In this document: one piece after another, positions 43,739 to 53,063 of the stretch | Layout of the letters: each line of letters begins with the position of its first letter | How positions within the stretch are numbered: the first letter of the stretch is position 1 | Assembly: GCA_001683845.1 (NCBI GenBank) | Contig: LXQI01000008.1 | Coordinates: 62,001 to 126,000, forward strand | Direction of reading: 5' to 3' | Length of the DNA: 64,000 nucleotides | Source: Erythrobacter sp. ANT-B3C2 | GTDB taxonomy: Bacteria; Pseudomonadota; Alphaproteobacteria; Sphingomonadales; Sphingomonadaceae | Notes under the pieces: generated by a model | What the model was told of the DNA's origin: nothing | Database searches by the model: none | Seen by the model: only the letters and a program-made list of their open reading frames with translations | Made by a program: the position numbers and the translations under genes

Positions 43739-44578
43739 TTACCCCTTCTTCTTCTTGGCGTGCCGCGAACGGATGATCATCTTGTCCGTCTGCTTATTAT
43801 GGCGGGTGCGCGCACCCTTGGTCGGCTTGCCCCACGGCGTCACCGGGTGACGGCCACCGCTGGTGCGGCCCTCGCCGCCGCCATGCGGGTGATCGACCGG
43901 GTTCTTGGCCACGCCGCGCGTCAGCGGACGCTTGCCCAGCCAGCGGTTGCGGCCGGCCTTGGCCAGGTTCTGGTTCGAATTGTCGGGGTTCGACACCGCG
44001 CCCACGGTGCCCATGCAATCGGCCCGCAGATAACGCTGCTCGCCCGAATTGAGCCGCACCATCACCATCCCGCGATCACGCCCGACGAGCTGGACATAGG
44101 TTCCGGCCGAGCGGGCGATCTGGCCACCCTTGCCCGGCTTCATCTCGATATTGTGGCAGATCGTGCCGACCGGCATCTGGCCCAGCAGCATCGCATTGCC
44201 GGGCTTGGTGTCGACCCGCTCGCCAGCCACGACCTCGTCCCCCGGCGCGAGCCGGTTGGGGGCCAGGATATAGGCCAGCTCGCCATCGGTGTACTTGATC
44301 AGCGCGATGAAGGCCGTGCGGTTGGGATCGTACTCGATCCGCTCCACCGTCGCCGGCACGTCCCACTTGCGCCGCTTGAAATCGACCGTGCGGTACTTCT
44401 GCTTGTGGCCGCCGCCCTTGCCGCGGCTGGTGACGTGGCCCTTGTTGTTGCGCCCACCGGTGCGGTGCTTGCCCTCGGTCAGCGACTTGACCGGCTTGCC
44501 CTTGTAGAGCGCCGATTTATCGACGAGAATCAAGCCGCGGCGTGCGGGGCTGGTCGGGTTGTAGTTCTTCAGTGCCAT
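43739..44578 (-). CDS. rplB: Ribosomal protein L2 (uL2)
   Basis: A 279-residue 50S protein needed for subunit joining and peptidyl transfer. Start [20 protein letters not shown] at 44578; [40 protein letters not shown], and the catalytically important [20 protein letters not shown] region near the C-terminus are all present. Confidence 0.97.
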   Translation of the reverse strand: MALKNYNPTSPARRGLILVDKSALYKGKPVKSLTEGKHRTGGRNNKGHVTSRGKGGGHKQKYRTVDFKRRKWDVPATVERIEYDPNRTAFIALIKYTDGELAYILAPNRLAPGDEVVAGERVDTKPGNAMLLGQMPVGTICHNIEMKPGKGGQIARSAGTYVQLVGRDRGMVMVRLNSGEQRYLRADCMGTVGAVSNPDNSNQNLAKAGRNRWLGKRPLTRGVAKNPVDHPHGGGEGRTSGGRHPVTPWGKPTKGARTRHNKQTDKMIIRSRHAKKKKG

Positions 44579-44582
44579 CGGA

Positions 44583-44891
44583 TCAGATCCCGCTGGTGAT
44601 GTCGATCGAATCACCCTCCATCAGGGTGACGATCGCCTTCTTGCTGTCCGAGCGCTTGTAAGGCTTGCCCTTCCAGCGCTTGGTCTTGCCCTTGGAGACG
44701 ATCGTGTTGACGCCGGTGACCTTCACCTCGAACAGCGCCTCGATCGCATCCTTGATCTGCGGCTTGGTGGCATCGTTCGCCACCTTGAAGACGACCGCAT
44801 TGTGCTCGGAGAGAAGCGTCGCCTTCTCGGTGATGTGGGGGCTGAGCACCACGTCGTAGTGGCGCGCGTCCACTGCCTGCTTCTTAGCCAT
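44583..44891 (-). CDS. rplW: Ribosomal protein L23 (uL23)
   Basis: A 102-residue 50S protein at the tunnel exit that docks trigger factor and SRP. Start [20 protein letters not shown] at 44891; [20 protein letters not shown] and [20 protein letters not shown] follow. Its start overlaps the rplD stop by 8 bases. Confidence 0.96.
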   Translation of the reverse strand: MAKKQAVDARHYDVVLSPHITEKATLLSEHNAVVFKVANDATKPQIKDAIEALFEVKVTGVNTIVSKGKTKRWKGKPYKRSDSKKAIVTLMEGDSIDITSGI

Positions 44892-45531
44892 TGAACCGCG
44901 CCTCCAGCTTTTCGACCGCGGCGCGGGTGAGCACCAGCGTGTCATGCTTCAGGATGTCGTAGACGTTGGCGCCCACCGCCGGCATCACGTTGACGCCCGG
45001 CAGGTTGCCGGCAGCGCGGCGGAAGCCGTCTTCCACCAGATCGCCGTCGATCACCAGAACCTTGCCGTTCCAGCCGTTCTTGTCGAACGCGCCCTTGAGC
45101 GCCTTGGTCTTGGCATCGGCCAGTTCGAGGCTGTCGACCACCACCAGGTCGCGGCCTTCATTGGCACGGGCCTTGGCGGAGAGCGCCATCTTCAGGCCGA
45201 GCGCACGGATCTTCTTGTTGAGCGAGGGCTCGAAATCGCGCTTTCTCGCGCCATGCGCCTTGCCGCCGCCGATGAAGATCGGGGCCGCGCGATCGCCATG
45301 GCGAGCCGTGCCGCCGCCCTTCTGGCGACCGAACTTCTTGCCGGTGCGCGCGACTTCCGAGCGCTCACGGGTCGGCCGGGCGGTGCCGCGCCGGTTCTCC
45401 AGCTGCCAGGTGACGACCCGGTGCAGGATGTCCGCGCGCGGCTCCAGGCCGAACACGGTATCGTCGAGCTCGATCTCGCCGCCGGAACCGGAGATGCTCT
45501 CGCCGTCGAGTTTCTGAACGGTGATCTTCAC
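44884..45531 (-). CDS. rplD: Ribosomal protein L4 (uL4)
   Basis: A 215-residue 50S protein whose loop reaches into the tunnel. Seen: [20 protein letters not shown], the tunnel-loop [20 protein letters not shown], and [20 protein letters not shown] at the C-terminus. In E. coli L4 represses the S10 operon through the mRNA leader; that control is not established here. Confidence 0.97.
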   Translation of the reverse strand: MKITVQKLDGESISGSGGEIELDDTVFGLEPRADILHRVVTWQLENRRGTARPTRERSEVARTGKKFGRQKGGGTARHGDRAAPIFIGGGKAHGARKRDFEPSLNKKIRALGLKMALSAKARANEGRDLVVVDSLELADAKTKALKGAFDKNGWNGKVLVIDGDLVEDGFRRAAGNLPGVNVMPAVGANVYDILKHDTLVLTRAAVEKLEARFNG

Positions 45532-45534
45532 GGC

Positions 45535-46416
45535 TCAGCCTTCCTTGTTTTCGTTCGCGCCGGGCTCGCCCGTGGACTCATCGCCCACGGCCCGGGTGAC
45601 ATCGTCGCCCGCACCAGCCTGCTGCTCGGCGAGGATCGCCTCTTCCTCGGCCTTGGTCGGGCCGGTGTCGATCTCGTGCTCGGCTGCGCTCTCCACCATG
45701 CCGGCGGGCGCTTCCTCATGCTCGGGCGCGGTGCTCTTGCGCTCCAGGATGGCGCCCGGGAACGGCGCGCCCTCCGGCAGCGGCAGCTTCACCGCATCGC
45801 GCACCAGCAGCCAGGCATCCTTCGAGCCGGGCACCGAGCCCTTCACGAAGATCAGGCCGCGCGTCGCATCGGTGCGCACCACTTCCAGATTCTGCTGGGT
45901 GCGCTGGCGATCGCCCATGTGGCCGGCCATCTTCTTGTTCTTGAACACCTTGCCCGGATCCTGCCGCTGGCCGGTCGAACCGTGCGAGCGGTGGCTCAGC
46001 GAGACACCGTGGGTGGCGCGCAGCCCACCGAAATTCCAGCGCTTCATCACGCCGGCAAAGCCCTTGCCCTGCGTATGCCCGGTAATGTCGACCATCTGCC
46101 CAGCGATGAAATGCTCGGCGCTGATGGTGGCGCCGATCGGCAGGAAGGCGTCTTCGCCCTCGACCCGGAACTCCGCGACCTTCTTCTTCAGCGGCACTTC
46201 CGCCTTGGCAAAGGCCTCGCGCTGCGGCTTGGCGACATTCTTCTGCTTCGCCACGCCGGAGCCGACCTGCAGGGCCAGATAGCCGTCGCGGTCAGCCGTG
46301 CGGTGCGACACGACCTGGCAATCCTCGAGCGCCAGGACGGTGACCGGCACATGGCGGCCATCCTCCTGAAACAGGCGGGTCATCCCGATCTTCTTCGCGA
46401 TCACGCCGGTGCGCAT
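45535..46416 (-). CDS. rplC: Ribosomal protein L3 (uL3) with a long acidic C-terminal tail
   Basis: A 293-residue 50S protein; typical bacterial L3 is about 210 residues. The core runs from [20 protein letters not shown] (start ATG 46416) through [19 protein letters not shown] and [20 protein letters not shown] to [17 protein letters not shown]. After it come about 67 residues rich in Glu, Asp and Ala ([10 protein letters not shown] ... GANENKEG), with no fold I recognise. The upstream open frame to 46536 is a shadow in the spacer. Confidence 0.95.
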   Translation of the reverse strand: MRTGVIAKKIGMTRLFQEDGRHVPVTVLALEDCQVVSHRTADRDGYLALQVGSGVAKQKNVAKPQREAFAKAEVPLKKKVAEFRVEGEDAFLPIGATISAEHFIAGQMVDITGHTQGKGFAGVMKRWNFGGLRATHGVSLSHRSHGSTGQRQDPGKVFKNKKMAGHMGDRQRTQQNLEVVRTDATRGLIFVKGSVPGSKDAWLLVRDAVKLPLPEGAPFPGAILERKSTAPEHEEAPAGMVESAAEHEIDTGPTKAEEEAILAEQQAGAGDDVTRAVGDESTGEPGANENKEG

Positions 46417-46796
46417 GACCCAAACTCCTAAATCAGAGGCCTGCCGGACCATCCGGCAGGCTTGGAGGGCGCCCATCGAAGTAATGCTTCGATGGGATCC
46501 CCTTGGAGGGCGCCCATCGAAGCATTGCTCCGACAAGAACCCATTCAGCCCAGTGATGACGCATCGCCCCGTCCGGGCTGAGTGCTCGTTCCACCCTGAC
46601 GGGAGAGCCGAGCGAGACGGGGGACGCGGCCCGGTCTGGTTCCCACGAAAAGCGGAGCAGCCGGCGGTATCCCTATGTCGTGATCCCGGCCGAAACCCGA
46701 ATCCGGCGCCACGCTGGTGGCGCCTGCAAACTTCTCCGGCCGTTTAGCGTCCTGCCGGGCGGACGGGAACCCCGGCTCCTGCCGGGACCCAGGCGA
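46417..46796 (-). other. rpsJ-rplC spacer of 380 bases
   Basis: A long untranslated stretch where the S10 operon normally has only a short gap. It contains the stem-loop and direct-repeat block at 46440-46522 (annotated separately), a CAGCCC/GGGCTG pairing further upstream, and no convincing ORF. It may carry a second promoter or an mRNA processing region. Confidence 0.6.
46440..46522 (-). repeat. Stem-loops and 21-bp direct repeat before rplC
   Basis: CCTGCCGGA and TCCGGCAGG (46440-46460) form a 9-bp stem with a 3-base loop. Next, CTTGGAGGGCGCCCATCGAAG occurs twice, at 46461-46481 and 46502-46522 (41-base period). In the first copy CCCATCGAAG pairs with CTTCGATGGG over a 10-bp stem; in the second copy the matching arm is imperfect. 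Confidence 0.75.
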
Positions 46797-47108
46797 TCAA
46801 GCGAGCTTGATCTCCACGTTCACGCCGGCGGCCAGATCGAGCTTCATCAGCGCGTCGACCGTCTGGGCGTTCGGCTGCACAATGTCCAGCAGCCGCTTGT
46901 AGGTGCGCACCTCGAACTGCTCGCGCGACTTCTTGTCGATGTGCGGGCCGCGGTTCACGGTGAACTTCTCGATGCGCGTCGGCAGCGGAATGGGGCCCCG
47001 GATCAGCGCGCCAGTGCGGCGAGCGGTATCCGCAATCTCACCGGTCGCCTGATCGAGCACACGGTGATCGAAGGCCTTCAGGCGAATGCGGATGTTTTGA
47101 GCGTCCAT
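46797..47108 (-). CDS. rpsJ: Ribosomal protein S10 (uS10, NusE)
   Basis: A 103-residue 30S head protein that also acts in antitermination with Nus[41 protein letters not shown] and [20 protein letters not shown] are diagnostic. It follows tuf after a terminator-like hairpin, and 380 bases separate it from rplC. Confidence 0.97.
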   Translation of the reverse strand: MDAQNIRIRLKAFDHRVLDQATGEIADTARRTGALIRGPIPLPTRIEKFTVNRGPHIDKKSREQFEVRTYKRLLDIVQPNAQTVDALMKLDLAAGVNVEIKLA

Positions 47109-47165
47109 GTCCTATACCGATGCGAAAGAGCCAAGAAGAGGCACCGAATGACCGGCGCAACCCTT

Positions 47166-47218
47166 CCAAAAACAAGAGAGCCGCCCCGCCTCGCCGGTTT
47201 CCCGGCAAAAGGGGCGGC
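47166..47218 (-). terminator. Rho-independent terminator after tuf
   Basis: GCCGCCCC (47180-47187) pairs with GGGGCGGC (47211-47218) around an inner GCCGG-CCGGC hairpin. On the minus strand the stem is followed by a T-rich run, TCTCTTGTTTTT (47168-47179). This is the clearest intrinsic terminator in the window and separates the str genes from rpsJ, at least in part. Confidence 0.75.
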
Positions 47219-47305
47219 CCCCATAAAACCCAGAGTAGACCAGGCGTGAAATCCCTCCAGCGGGGCGGCTGATTCGTCAGCACCGCCGCCGGAGGGGGGC
47301 CTATA

Positions 47306-48481
47306 TTACTTCGAGATCGAGCTGACAACCCCCGAACCGACGGTGCGGCCGCCTTCGCGAATAGCGAAGCGCAGGCCCTCGTCCATCGCGATCGGCGCGA
47401 TCAGCTTCACGCCGATCGTCACGTTGTCACCCGGCATCACCATCTCGGTGCCCTCTGGGAGGATGACCTCGCCGGTGACGTCCGTGGTGCGGAAGTAGAA
47501 CTGCGGGCGGTAGTTGGCGAAGAACGGCGTGTGACGGCCGCCTTCGTCCTTCGACAGCACGTAGACCTCGGCGCTGAACTCGGTGTGCGGGGTGACCGAA
47601 CCGGGCTTGCACAGCACCTGGCCACGCTCGACGTCCTCACGCGCCACGCCGCGCACCAGCGCACCGATGTTGTCGCCGGCCTGGCCCTGGTCGAGCAGCT
47701 TGCGGAACATCTCGACGCCGGTGACCACGGTCTTGCGCGTGTCCTTGATGCCGACGATCTCGACTTCCTCGCCCACCTTGACGATGCCGGACTCGACGCG
47801 GCCGGTAACGACCGTGCCACGACCGGAGATCGAGAACACGTCCTCGACCGGCATCAGGAACGGGCGATCGATCGGGCGATCGGGCTGCGGGATGTGCTCA
47901 TCCACCGCCTTCATCAGCTCGATGATCGAGCTCTCGCCGATCTCGGGGTTGCGCCCCTCGAGCGCGGCCAGTGCCGAGCCCTTGATGATGGGAATGTTGT
48001 CGCCGTCGAAATCGTACTTGGAGAGCAGCTCGCGCACTTCCAGCTCGACCAGCTCGAGGATTTCCTCGTCGTCCACCTGATCGACCTTGTTCATGTACAC
48101 GACCAGCGCCGGCACGCCGACCTGGCGGGCCAGCAGTATGTGCTCGCGGGTCTGCGGCATCGGGCCATCGGCCGCGTTCACAACGAGAATCGCGCCATCC
48201 ATCTGCGCCGCACCGGTGATCATGTTCTTCACATAATCGGCGTGGCCCGGGCAATCGACATGGGCGTAGTGGCGCGCCTCGGTCTCATACTCGACGTGGG
48301 CGGTCGAGATGGTAATGCCGCGCTCGCGCTCTTCGGGCGCCTTGTCGATATTGGCGAAATCCACCGGTGCGCCCTGCACCTTGGTGATGGCCGCCGTCAG
48401 CGTGGTCTTGCCGTGGTCGACGTGACCGATGGTGCCGATGTTGCAGTGCGGCTTGTTCCGCTCGAATTTTGCCTTGGCCAT
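47306..48481 (-). CDS. tuf: Elongation factor Tu
   Basis: A 391-residue GTPase delivering aminoacyl-tRNA to the ribosome. Seen: G1 [16 protein letters not shown], switch [13 protein letters not shown] with Pro49, G3 [16 protein letters not shown]4 [12 protein letters not shown], and the C-terminal domain [20 protein letters not shown]. The ATG at 48481 begins [20 protein letters not shown]. It is the last gene of the str operon before a terminator; a small stem-loop separates it from fusA. Confidence 0.97.
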   Translation of the reverse strand: MAKAKFERNKPHCNIGTIGHVDHGKTTLTAAITKVQGAPVDFANIDKAPEERERGITISTAHVEYETEARHYAHVDCPGHADYVKNMITGAAQMDGAILVVNAADGPMPQTREHILLARQVGVPALVVYMNKVDQVDDEEILELVELEVRELLSKYDFDGDNIPIIKGSALAALEGRNPEIGESSIIELMKAVDEHIPQPDRPIDRPFLMPVEDVFSISGRGTVVTGRVESGIVKVGEEVEIVGIKDTRKTVVTGVEMFRKLLDQGQAGDNIGALVRGVAREDVERGQVLCKPGSVTPHTEFSAEVYVLSKDEGGRHTPFFANYRPQFYFRTTDVTGEVILPEGTEMVMPGDNVTIGVKLIAPIAMDEGLRFAIREGGRTVGSGVVSSISK

Positions 48482-48523
48482 TGCTCTAACCTCTGTTTTA
48501 TCGTTCGATCATGTGGGGAGATC

Positions 48524-48553
48524 GGCGGGCACCCGCTGAATCAGGCGCCCGCC
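48524..48553 (-). repeat. Stem-loop in the fusA-tuf spacer
   Basis: GGCGGGC (48524-48530) and GCCCGCC (48547-48553) form a perfect 7-bp stem with a 16-base loop, between the fusA stop and the tuf ribosome site. It could slow mRNA decay or separate tuf expression from fusA. Confidence 0.5.
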
Positions 48554-48572
48554 CGTAGACTTTACACCAGCG

Positions 48573-50666
48573 TCACGCAAGCTTCTCCTTGACCTCGGCC
48601 GCGACGTTCGCCGGGACCTCGTCGTAGTGCGAGAACTGCATCGAGTATTGCGCGCGGCCCTGGCTGAACGAGCGCAGCTCGTTCACGTAGCCGAACATAT
48701 TGGCGAGCGGCACCTGCGCCTCCACCACCTGCGCATTGCCGCGCGTATCGGTGCCCTGGATCTGCCCGCGCCGGGAGTTGAGATCGCCGATCACGTCGCC
48801 CAGGAAGTCGTCCGGCGTCACCACCTCGACCTTCATGATCGGCTCGAGCAGCTTGATCCCGGCCTTCTGCGCACCCTCGCGCATCGCGCCGCGGCCGGTG
48901 ATCTCGAACGCCACGGTCGAACTATCGACATCATGATAGGCGCCGTCGATCAGCTTGGCGGTGAAGTCGATGATCGGGAAGCCGATCAGGAAGCCGGTGG
49001 CCGCCTGCTCGCGCAGGCCCTTCTCGATCGAGGGGATGTATTCGCGCGGGATATTGCCACCCTTGACCGAATCCTCGAACACGAAGCCCTGCCCGCGCTC
49101 GCCCGGCGAGAACACGATCTTGGCGCGGCCGAACTGGCCCGATCCACCCGACTGCTTCTTGTGGGTGTAATCGACCTCCACCTCGCGCCCGAGGCTCTCG
49201 CGGTAGGCCACCTGCGGCGCACCCACATTGGCCTCGACCTTGAACTCGCGCCGCATCCGATCGACGATGATGTCGAGGTGGAGTTCGCCCATCCCCTTGA
49301 TGATCGTCTGGCCCGATTCATGATCGGTCGAGACACGGAACGAGGGGTCCTCGGCGGCCAGGCGCGAAAGGGCGACGCCCATCTTCTCCTGGTCGGCCTT
49401 GGTCTTGGGCTCCACCGAAAGCTCGATCACCGGCTCGGGGAAAATCATCCGCTCCAGGATGATCGGCTTGGACATGTCGCACAGGGTATCGCCCGTGGTG
49501 GTGTCCTTCATGCCCGCGATGGCGACGATGTCGCCCGCAAAGGCCTCGCTGATGTCTTCGCGGCTGTTGGCGTGCATCAGCAGCATGCGGCCGATCTTTT
49601 CCTTCTTGTCCTTGACCGAGTTGAGAACGGTGCCCTTCTCGAGCTTGCCCGAGTAGATGCGGGTGAAGGTGAGCGAGCCGACGAACGGGTCGTTCATGAT
49701 CTTGAAGGCCAGGGCCGAGAACGGCGCCTCGTCAGACGAGGGACGGCTGTCCTCCTCGTCGCTGTCGGGCTTGACGCCGCGGATCGCGGGCACGTCCACC
49801 GGCGAGGGCATGTAATCCACCACCGCGTCGAGCAGCGGCTGCACGCCCTTGTTCTTGAACGCCGAGCCGCACAGCACCGGGACGAAGGCCTGCGCCAGCG
49901 TGCCCTTGCGGAGCAGCCGCTTGAGCGTGGCGACATCGGGGATCTCGCCTTCGAGATACCTCTCCATCACCTCTTCGTCCTGGTCGACGATCAGTTCGAT
50001 CATCAGCTCGCGATATTCGGCGGCCTTGTCAGCCAGCTCCTCGGGGATGTCGACATAGTCGAACTTGGCGCCCAGGCTCTCGTCTTGCCAAACGATGCCG
50101 CGGTTGTTGACCAGATCGACCAGGCCCTTAAGCTCGCTCTCTGCGCCGATCGGGAGATAGAGCACCAGCGGCTTCGCGCCGAGCCGGTCGATGATCGACT
50201 GCACGCAAAAATAGAAATCCGCGCCCGTGCGGTCCAGCTTGTTGACGAAGCACATCCGCGGGACCTTGTACTTGTCGGCCTGCCGCCAGACGGTCTCGGA
50301 CTGCGGCTCCACGCCCGCCACACCATCGAACACCGCGACCGCGCCGTCGAGCACGCGCAAGCTGCGCTCCACCTCGATGGTGAAGTCCACGTGGCCCGGC
50401 GTATCGATGATGTTGATGCGGTGCTTGGGGCCCTCGCCATCCTCGGCCTGCCAGAAGGTGGTCGTGGCGGCGGAAGTGATGGTGATCCCGCGCTCCTGCT
50501 CCTGTTCCATCCAGTCCATCGTCGCGGCGCCATCATGCACCTCGCCGATCTTGTAGGACTTGCCGGTGTAATAGAGAATCCGCTCGGTCGTGGTGGTCTT
50601 TCCGGCGTCGATATGCGCCATGATCCCGATGTTGCGGTAGCGTTCCAGCGGATATTCGCGGGCCAC
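48573..50666 (-). CDS. fusA: Elongation factor G, GTG start
   Basis: A 697-residue translocation GTPase. Seen: [19 protein letters not shown] (G1), the [11 protein letters not shown] switch, [20 protein letters not shown] (G3), [13 protein letters not shown] (G4), and the domain IV loop region [16 protein letters not shown]. The frame opens at TTG 50672, but AAGGAG lies only 2 bases before it; it is 8 bases before the GTG at 50666, which also gives the usual (M)[19 protein letters not shown], so I choose the GTG. It follows an inserted oxygenase gene and a GC-rich hairpin. Confidence 0.96.
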   Translation of the reverse strand: MAREYPLERYRNIGIMAHIDAGKTTTTERILYYTGKSYKIGEVHDGAATMDWMEQEQERGITITSAATTTFWQAEDGEGPKHRINIIDTPGHVDFTIEVERSLRVLDGAVAVFDGVAGVEPQSETVWRQADKYKVPRMCFVNKLDRTGADFYFCVQSIIDRLGAKPLVLYLPIGAESELKGLVDLVNNRGIVWQDESLGAKFDYVDIPEELADKAAEYRELMIELIVDQDEEVMERYLEGEIPDVATLKRLLRKGTLAQAFVPVLCGSAFKNKGVQPLLDAVVDYMPSPVDVPAIRGVKPDSDEEDSRPSSDEAPFSALAFKIMNDPFVGSLTFTRIYSGKLEKGTVLNSVKDKKEKIGRMLLMHANSREDISEAFAGDIVAIAGMKDTTTGDTLCDMSKPIILERMIFPEPVIELSVEPKTKADQEKMGVALSRLAAEDPSFRVSTDHESGQTIIKGMGELHLDIIVDRMRREFKVEANVGAPQVAYRESLGREVEVDYTHKKQSGGSGQFGRAKIVFSPGERGQGFVFEDSVKGGNIPREYIPSIEKGLREQAATGFLIGFPIIDFTAKLIDGAYHDVDSSTVAFEITGRGAMREGAQKAGIKLLEPIMKVEVVTPDDFLGDVIGDLNSRRGQIQGTDTRGNAQVVEAQVPLANMFGYVNELRSFSQGRAQYSMQFSHYDEVPANVAAEVKEKLA

Positions 50667-50739
50667 GGTCAAAACTCCTTGATTTCGCCTCTGACGGTAA
50701 GTCGAGGCCGGATTACGTCGTTACAATGTTCCCATCAGC

Positions 50740-50756
50740 CGGGCGGTGCCCGCCCG
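50740..50756 (-). repeat. GC-rich hairpin after the oxygenase gene
   Basis: CGGGCGG (50740-50746) pairs with CCGCCCG (50750-50756) around a 3-base loop. It lies 10 bases downstream of the oxygenase stop and about 75 bases before fusA. No T-run follows on the minus strand, so it may be a processing or pausing element rather than a terminator. Confidence 0.5.
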
Positions 50757-50765
50757 CCGGGGCGC

Positions 50766-51638
50766 CTATTGCCTGGTCGGCTGCTGCGGGGCTGCCCGCC
50801 GGCCTCCGATCGTCCGCTTCACCTTTGCCAGGCCGCGGCGCACGATGGGCGGAATGAAATCCGCCACCAGTTCCTCGCGCCGCACCGCCCAGTCCTTCTG
50901 GTCTCCGGTCCCGGGGCGGGTCCGGAACTGGGTGGTGTGGCCGCGCTTCTCGTCCGACCACGTTGCGGTGTAATAGTACAGCGCGATCGACTTGCGCGAG
51001 CGACCTTCCGGGTGGTTCACCGGGTGCGGATTGCCGTGGTTGCTGAACGAGGTGGTGTTGAAGATCACGCAGCGGTTCGCCTCGGGCACGACCGAGACGA
51101 CGCAGCCCTTCATGTCGTTATCCCACAGCTCCAGCGTGCCGCCATATTCCTCCCGCCAATCGTCGTTGAGGTAAATCAGCACGTTGATCCGCCGCTCCAC
51201 GTCGAGCGGCTTGTGATGATTGAAATCGGCATGGATCGAGAGGTGCCCGCCATTGCTGATCTCGTGAAAACCGCCCCCCATGTAGTACGGATCGGGCATC
51301 AAACCCTTGATCCCGGTAATGTTTTCCAGCACGCGGATGAAGGGGCGCGAGTTGAAGCTGTAGAACAGATTGCGCGGCCCTTCCGAAAGATCGTCCGGCT
51401 TGAACTCGCGCTTGAGCCGTTCCTGCGCGCGATCGTAGACCCTCTGGTCTGCCGTGCGGCTGCGATCGAACTCTTTCAGGCACATGTCGATAATCGGCCG
51501 CGGCAGGAAATCGTCGATCACGATGTGCGGAAACGGCGCCGCCGCATCATACACCCCGTGCAGATCACGCCCCTTGTCGCGCGCCCCCGCCACATCGACC
51601 AGGCCGGTCTGCGCATTCATCTCATCAAGAAATGCCAC
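50766..51638 (-). CDS. 2-oxoglutarate/Fe(II)-dependent oxygenase, prolyl-hydroxylase type, in the str operon
   Basis: A 290-residue oxygenase with the double-stranded beta-helix of prolyl 4-hydroxylase-like proteins. The iron triad is His136 and Asp138 (LSIHADFNHH) with a distal His (His201 or His205 in SNHGNPHPVNHP); an Arg/Lys for 2-oxoglutarate follows in RSRKSIALYYY. RRINVLIYLNDDW and GGTLELWD are typical strands. The start is the GTG at 51638, 5 bases after GGAGG; the frame upstream is open without a good ribosome site. It sits between rpsG and fusA in the same direction, so a ribosomal protein or elongation factor is the likely target, by analogy with hydroxylases of EF-Tu and of uS12. 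The substrate is inference. Confidence 0.85.
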   Translation of the reverse strand: MAFLDEMNAQTGLVDVAGARDKGRDLHGVYDAAAPFPHIVIDDFLPRPIIDMCLKEFDRSRTADQRVYDRAQERLKREFKPDDLSEGPRNLFYSFNSRPFIRVLENITGIKGLMPDPYYMGGGFHEISNGGHLSIHADFNHHKPLDVERRINVLIYLNDDWREEYGGTLELWDNDMKGCVVSVVPEANRCVIFNTTSFSNHGNPHPVNHPEGRSRKSIALYYYTATWSDEKRGHTTQFRTRPGTGDQKDWAVRREELVADFIPPIVRRGLAKVKRTIGGRRAAPQQPTRQ

Positions 51639-51715
51639 ACTGTCCTCCGGGTTGATCGGTCTGGGCGATTGCGAGCGGACGCTCGGTCGCGGCAACTACA
51701 GGCTGATGACGCGCT

Positions 51716-52186
51716 CTACCAGCGATAGTGGCTGAAGGCGCGGTTGGCATCGGCCATGCGGTGCGTGTCCTCACGCTTCTTCACCGCATTGCCGCGGTTG
51801 TTGGCAGCATCCAGCAGCTCGCCCGAAAGGCGCGCGGCCATGGTGCTTTCCGCCCGCCCGCGAGCGGCGCTGATCAGCCAGCGGATCGCCAGGGCCTGGG
51901 CGCGCTCGGTGCGCACCTCCACGGGCACCTGGTACGTCGCGCCGCCGACACGCCGGCTGCGCACCTCGACCTGCGGCTTCACATTGTTCAACGCATCGTG
52001 GAACAGCTGCAGCGGATCGGCCTTGGCGCGGCTCTCGACCGTGTCGAGCGCACCATAGACGATGTGCTCGGCGACGGACTTCTTTCCGTCGAGCATCAGA
52101 TTGTTCATGAACTTGGACAGCACCTCATCCCCGAACTTGGGATCAGGGAGGATTTCGCGCTTTTCGGGACGACGACGACGGGACAT
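51716..52186 (-). CDS. rpsG: Ribosomal protein S7 (uS7)
   Basis: A 156-residue 30S head organiser. Start [20 protein letters not shown] at 52186; [40 protein letters not shown] and [10 protein letters not shown] are diagnostic. It follows rpsL by 120 bases; normally fusA would come next, but an oxygenase gene intervenes. Confidence 0.97.
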   Translation of the reverse strand: MSRRRRPEKREILPDPKFGDEVLSKFMNNLMLDGKKSVAEHIVYGALDTVESRAKADPLQLFHDALNNVKPQVEVRSRRVGGATYQVPVEVRTERAQALAIRWLISAARGRAESTMAARLSGELLDAANNRGNAVKKREDTHRMADANRAFSHYRW

Positions 52187-52306
52187 TTTCGGGTTTCCTT
52201 CCGGAACTGGTGCAATTGGCCTGCTATCTCGCCCTGCCACCTGTGGCGCCCCTGAGGCCGCCGGGGCGGGCGGCGAGCCGGCCTTCCGCTCAACGTAGAG
52301 CGGCGC

Positions 52307-52678
52307 TTACTTGGGCCGCTTGGCGCCGTACTTGGAACGGCTCTGCTTGCGATCCTTCACGCCCTGCGTATCGAGCACGCCGCGCAGCACGTGGTAGCGC
52401 ACGCCCGGAAGGTCGCGCACGCGGCCGCCGCGGATCAGCACCACCGAGTGCTCCTGGAGGTTGTGCCCCTCGCCGGGAATATAGGAGATGACCTCGCGCC
52501 CGTTGGTCAGCCGCACCTTGGCCACCTTGCGCAGCGCGGAGTTCGGCTTCTTGGGCGTGGTGGTGTAGACGCGGGTGCAAACGCCGCGCTTCTGCGGGTT
52601 CTGCTCCATCGCCGGGACCTTGCTCTTGGCCTTGACGGGGTCACGGCCCTTGCGAACCAGCTGGTTGATCGTAGGCAT
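52307..52678 (-). CDS. rpsL: Ribosomal protein S12 (uS12) with Arg at position 88
   Basis: A 123-residue decoding-centre protein. [40 protein letters not shown] and [20 protein letters not shown] are typical. Lys43 (PKKPNS) is intact. At position 88, Lys in E. coli and Mycobacterium, the codon CGC (52415-52417) gives Arg ([10 protein letters not shown]), the same change as the known streptomycin-resistance allele K88R. Asp89, the site of methylthiolation by RimO, is present, as is Pro45 of the KPNSA loop. It opens the str operon, about 325 bases after a promoter-like sequence. Confidence 0.97.
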   Translation of the reverse strand: MPTINQLVRKGRDPVKAKSKVPAMEQNPQKRGVCTRVYTTTPKKPNSALRKVAKVRLTNGREVISYIPGEGHNLQEHSVVLIRGGRVRDLPGVRYHVLRGVLDTQGVKDRKQSRSKYGAKRPK

Positions 52679-53063
52679 TCGTGCACTTCACCTTGCGTTG
52701 CCGATCCCGCCGGGGATCGGTGGCGGCGCCACCGGAGCGAAAGGATAGAGGGAAAACCCGCGCTCTGCCCTGCCCCGGCCAATGCCGGACAGTGCGGCGC
52801 CGACCCGAAGGCGACACCAGACTTCGCGCGAGCCGAAACCACTCCACCCGCGCCGTCGGGCACCGGGTTACTTTGCCGAGCCGCCCCCGTGATCGTGAGC
52901 CCGGCGATTCACTCGCCAAAGCCCCGCGGGGACAAAACCGGCAATGTTCAGCTCTCTCTCGCCGCTCGGACAGGCAGGGCCAGCCGGCTGCGGGATGGGC
53001 GGGCCTTTAAGGGAGGGCGCGCGCCAGGTCAAGCGCGCTCGCGCTCCGCGCGCGCTGGACGGT
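52679..53063 (-). other. rpsL leader and promoter region
   Basis: About 385 bases without a gene between the LysR gene and rpsL. It contains the promoter pair at 53004-53032, a CCGATCCC-GCC-GGGGATCGG hairpin close to rpsL (near 52702-52721), and otherwise the presumed untranslated leader of the str operon. Confidence 0.55.
53004..53032 (-). promoter_or_regulatory. Candidate promoter of the str operon
   Basis: On the minus strand TTGACC (53027-53032) is followed after exactly 17 bases by TAAAGG (53004-53009). It stands about 325 bases before rpsL, implying a long leader. It resembles the TTGACG-N17-TAATTG pair before rpsM. Confidence 0.55.

Noticed and set aside
44944-46431. 495-codon plus-strand frame across rplD and rplC
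   Set aside because: Shadow of two ribosomal protein genes.
48627-51728. 1033-codon plus-strand frame across fusA and the oxygenase gene
   Set aside because: Antisense to intact EF-G; His/Leu/Asp/Arg-rich low-complexity translation, with no ribosome site or motif.
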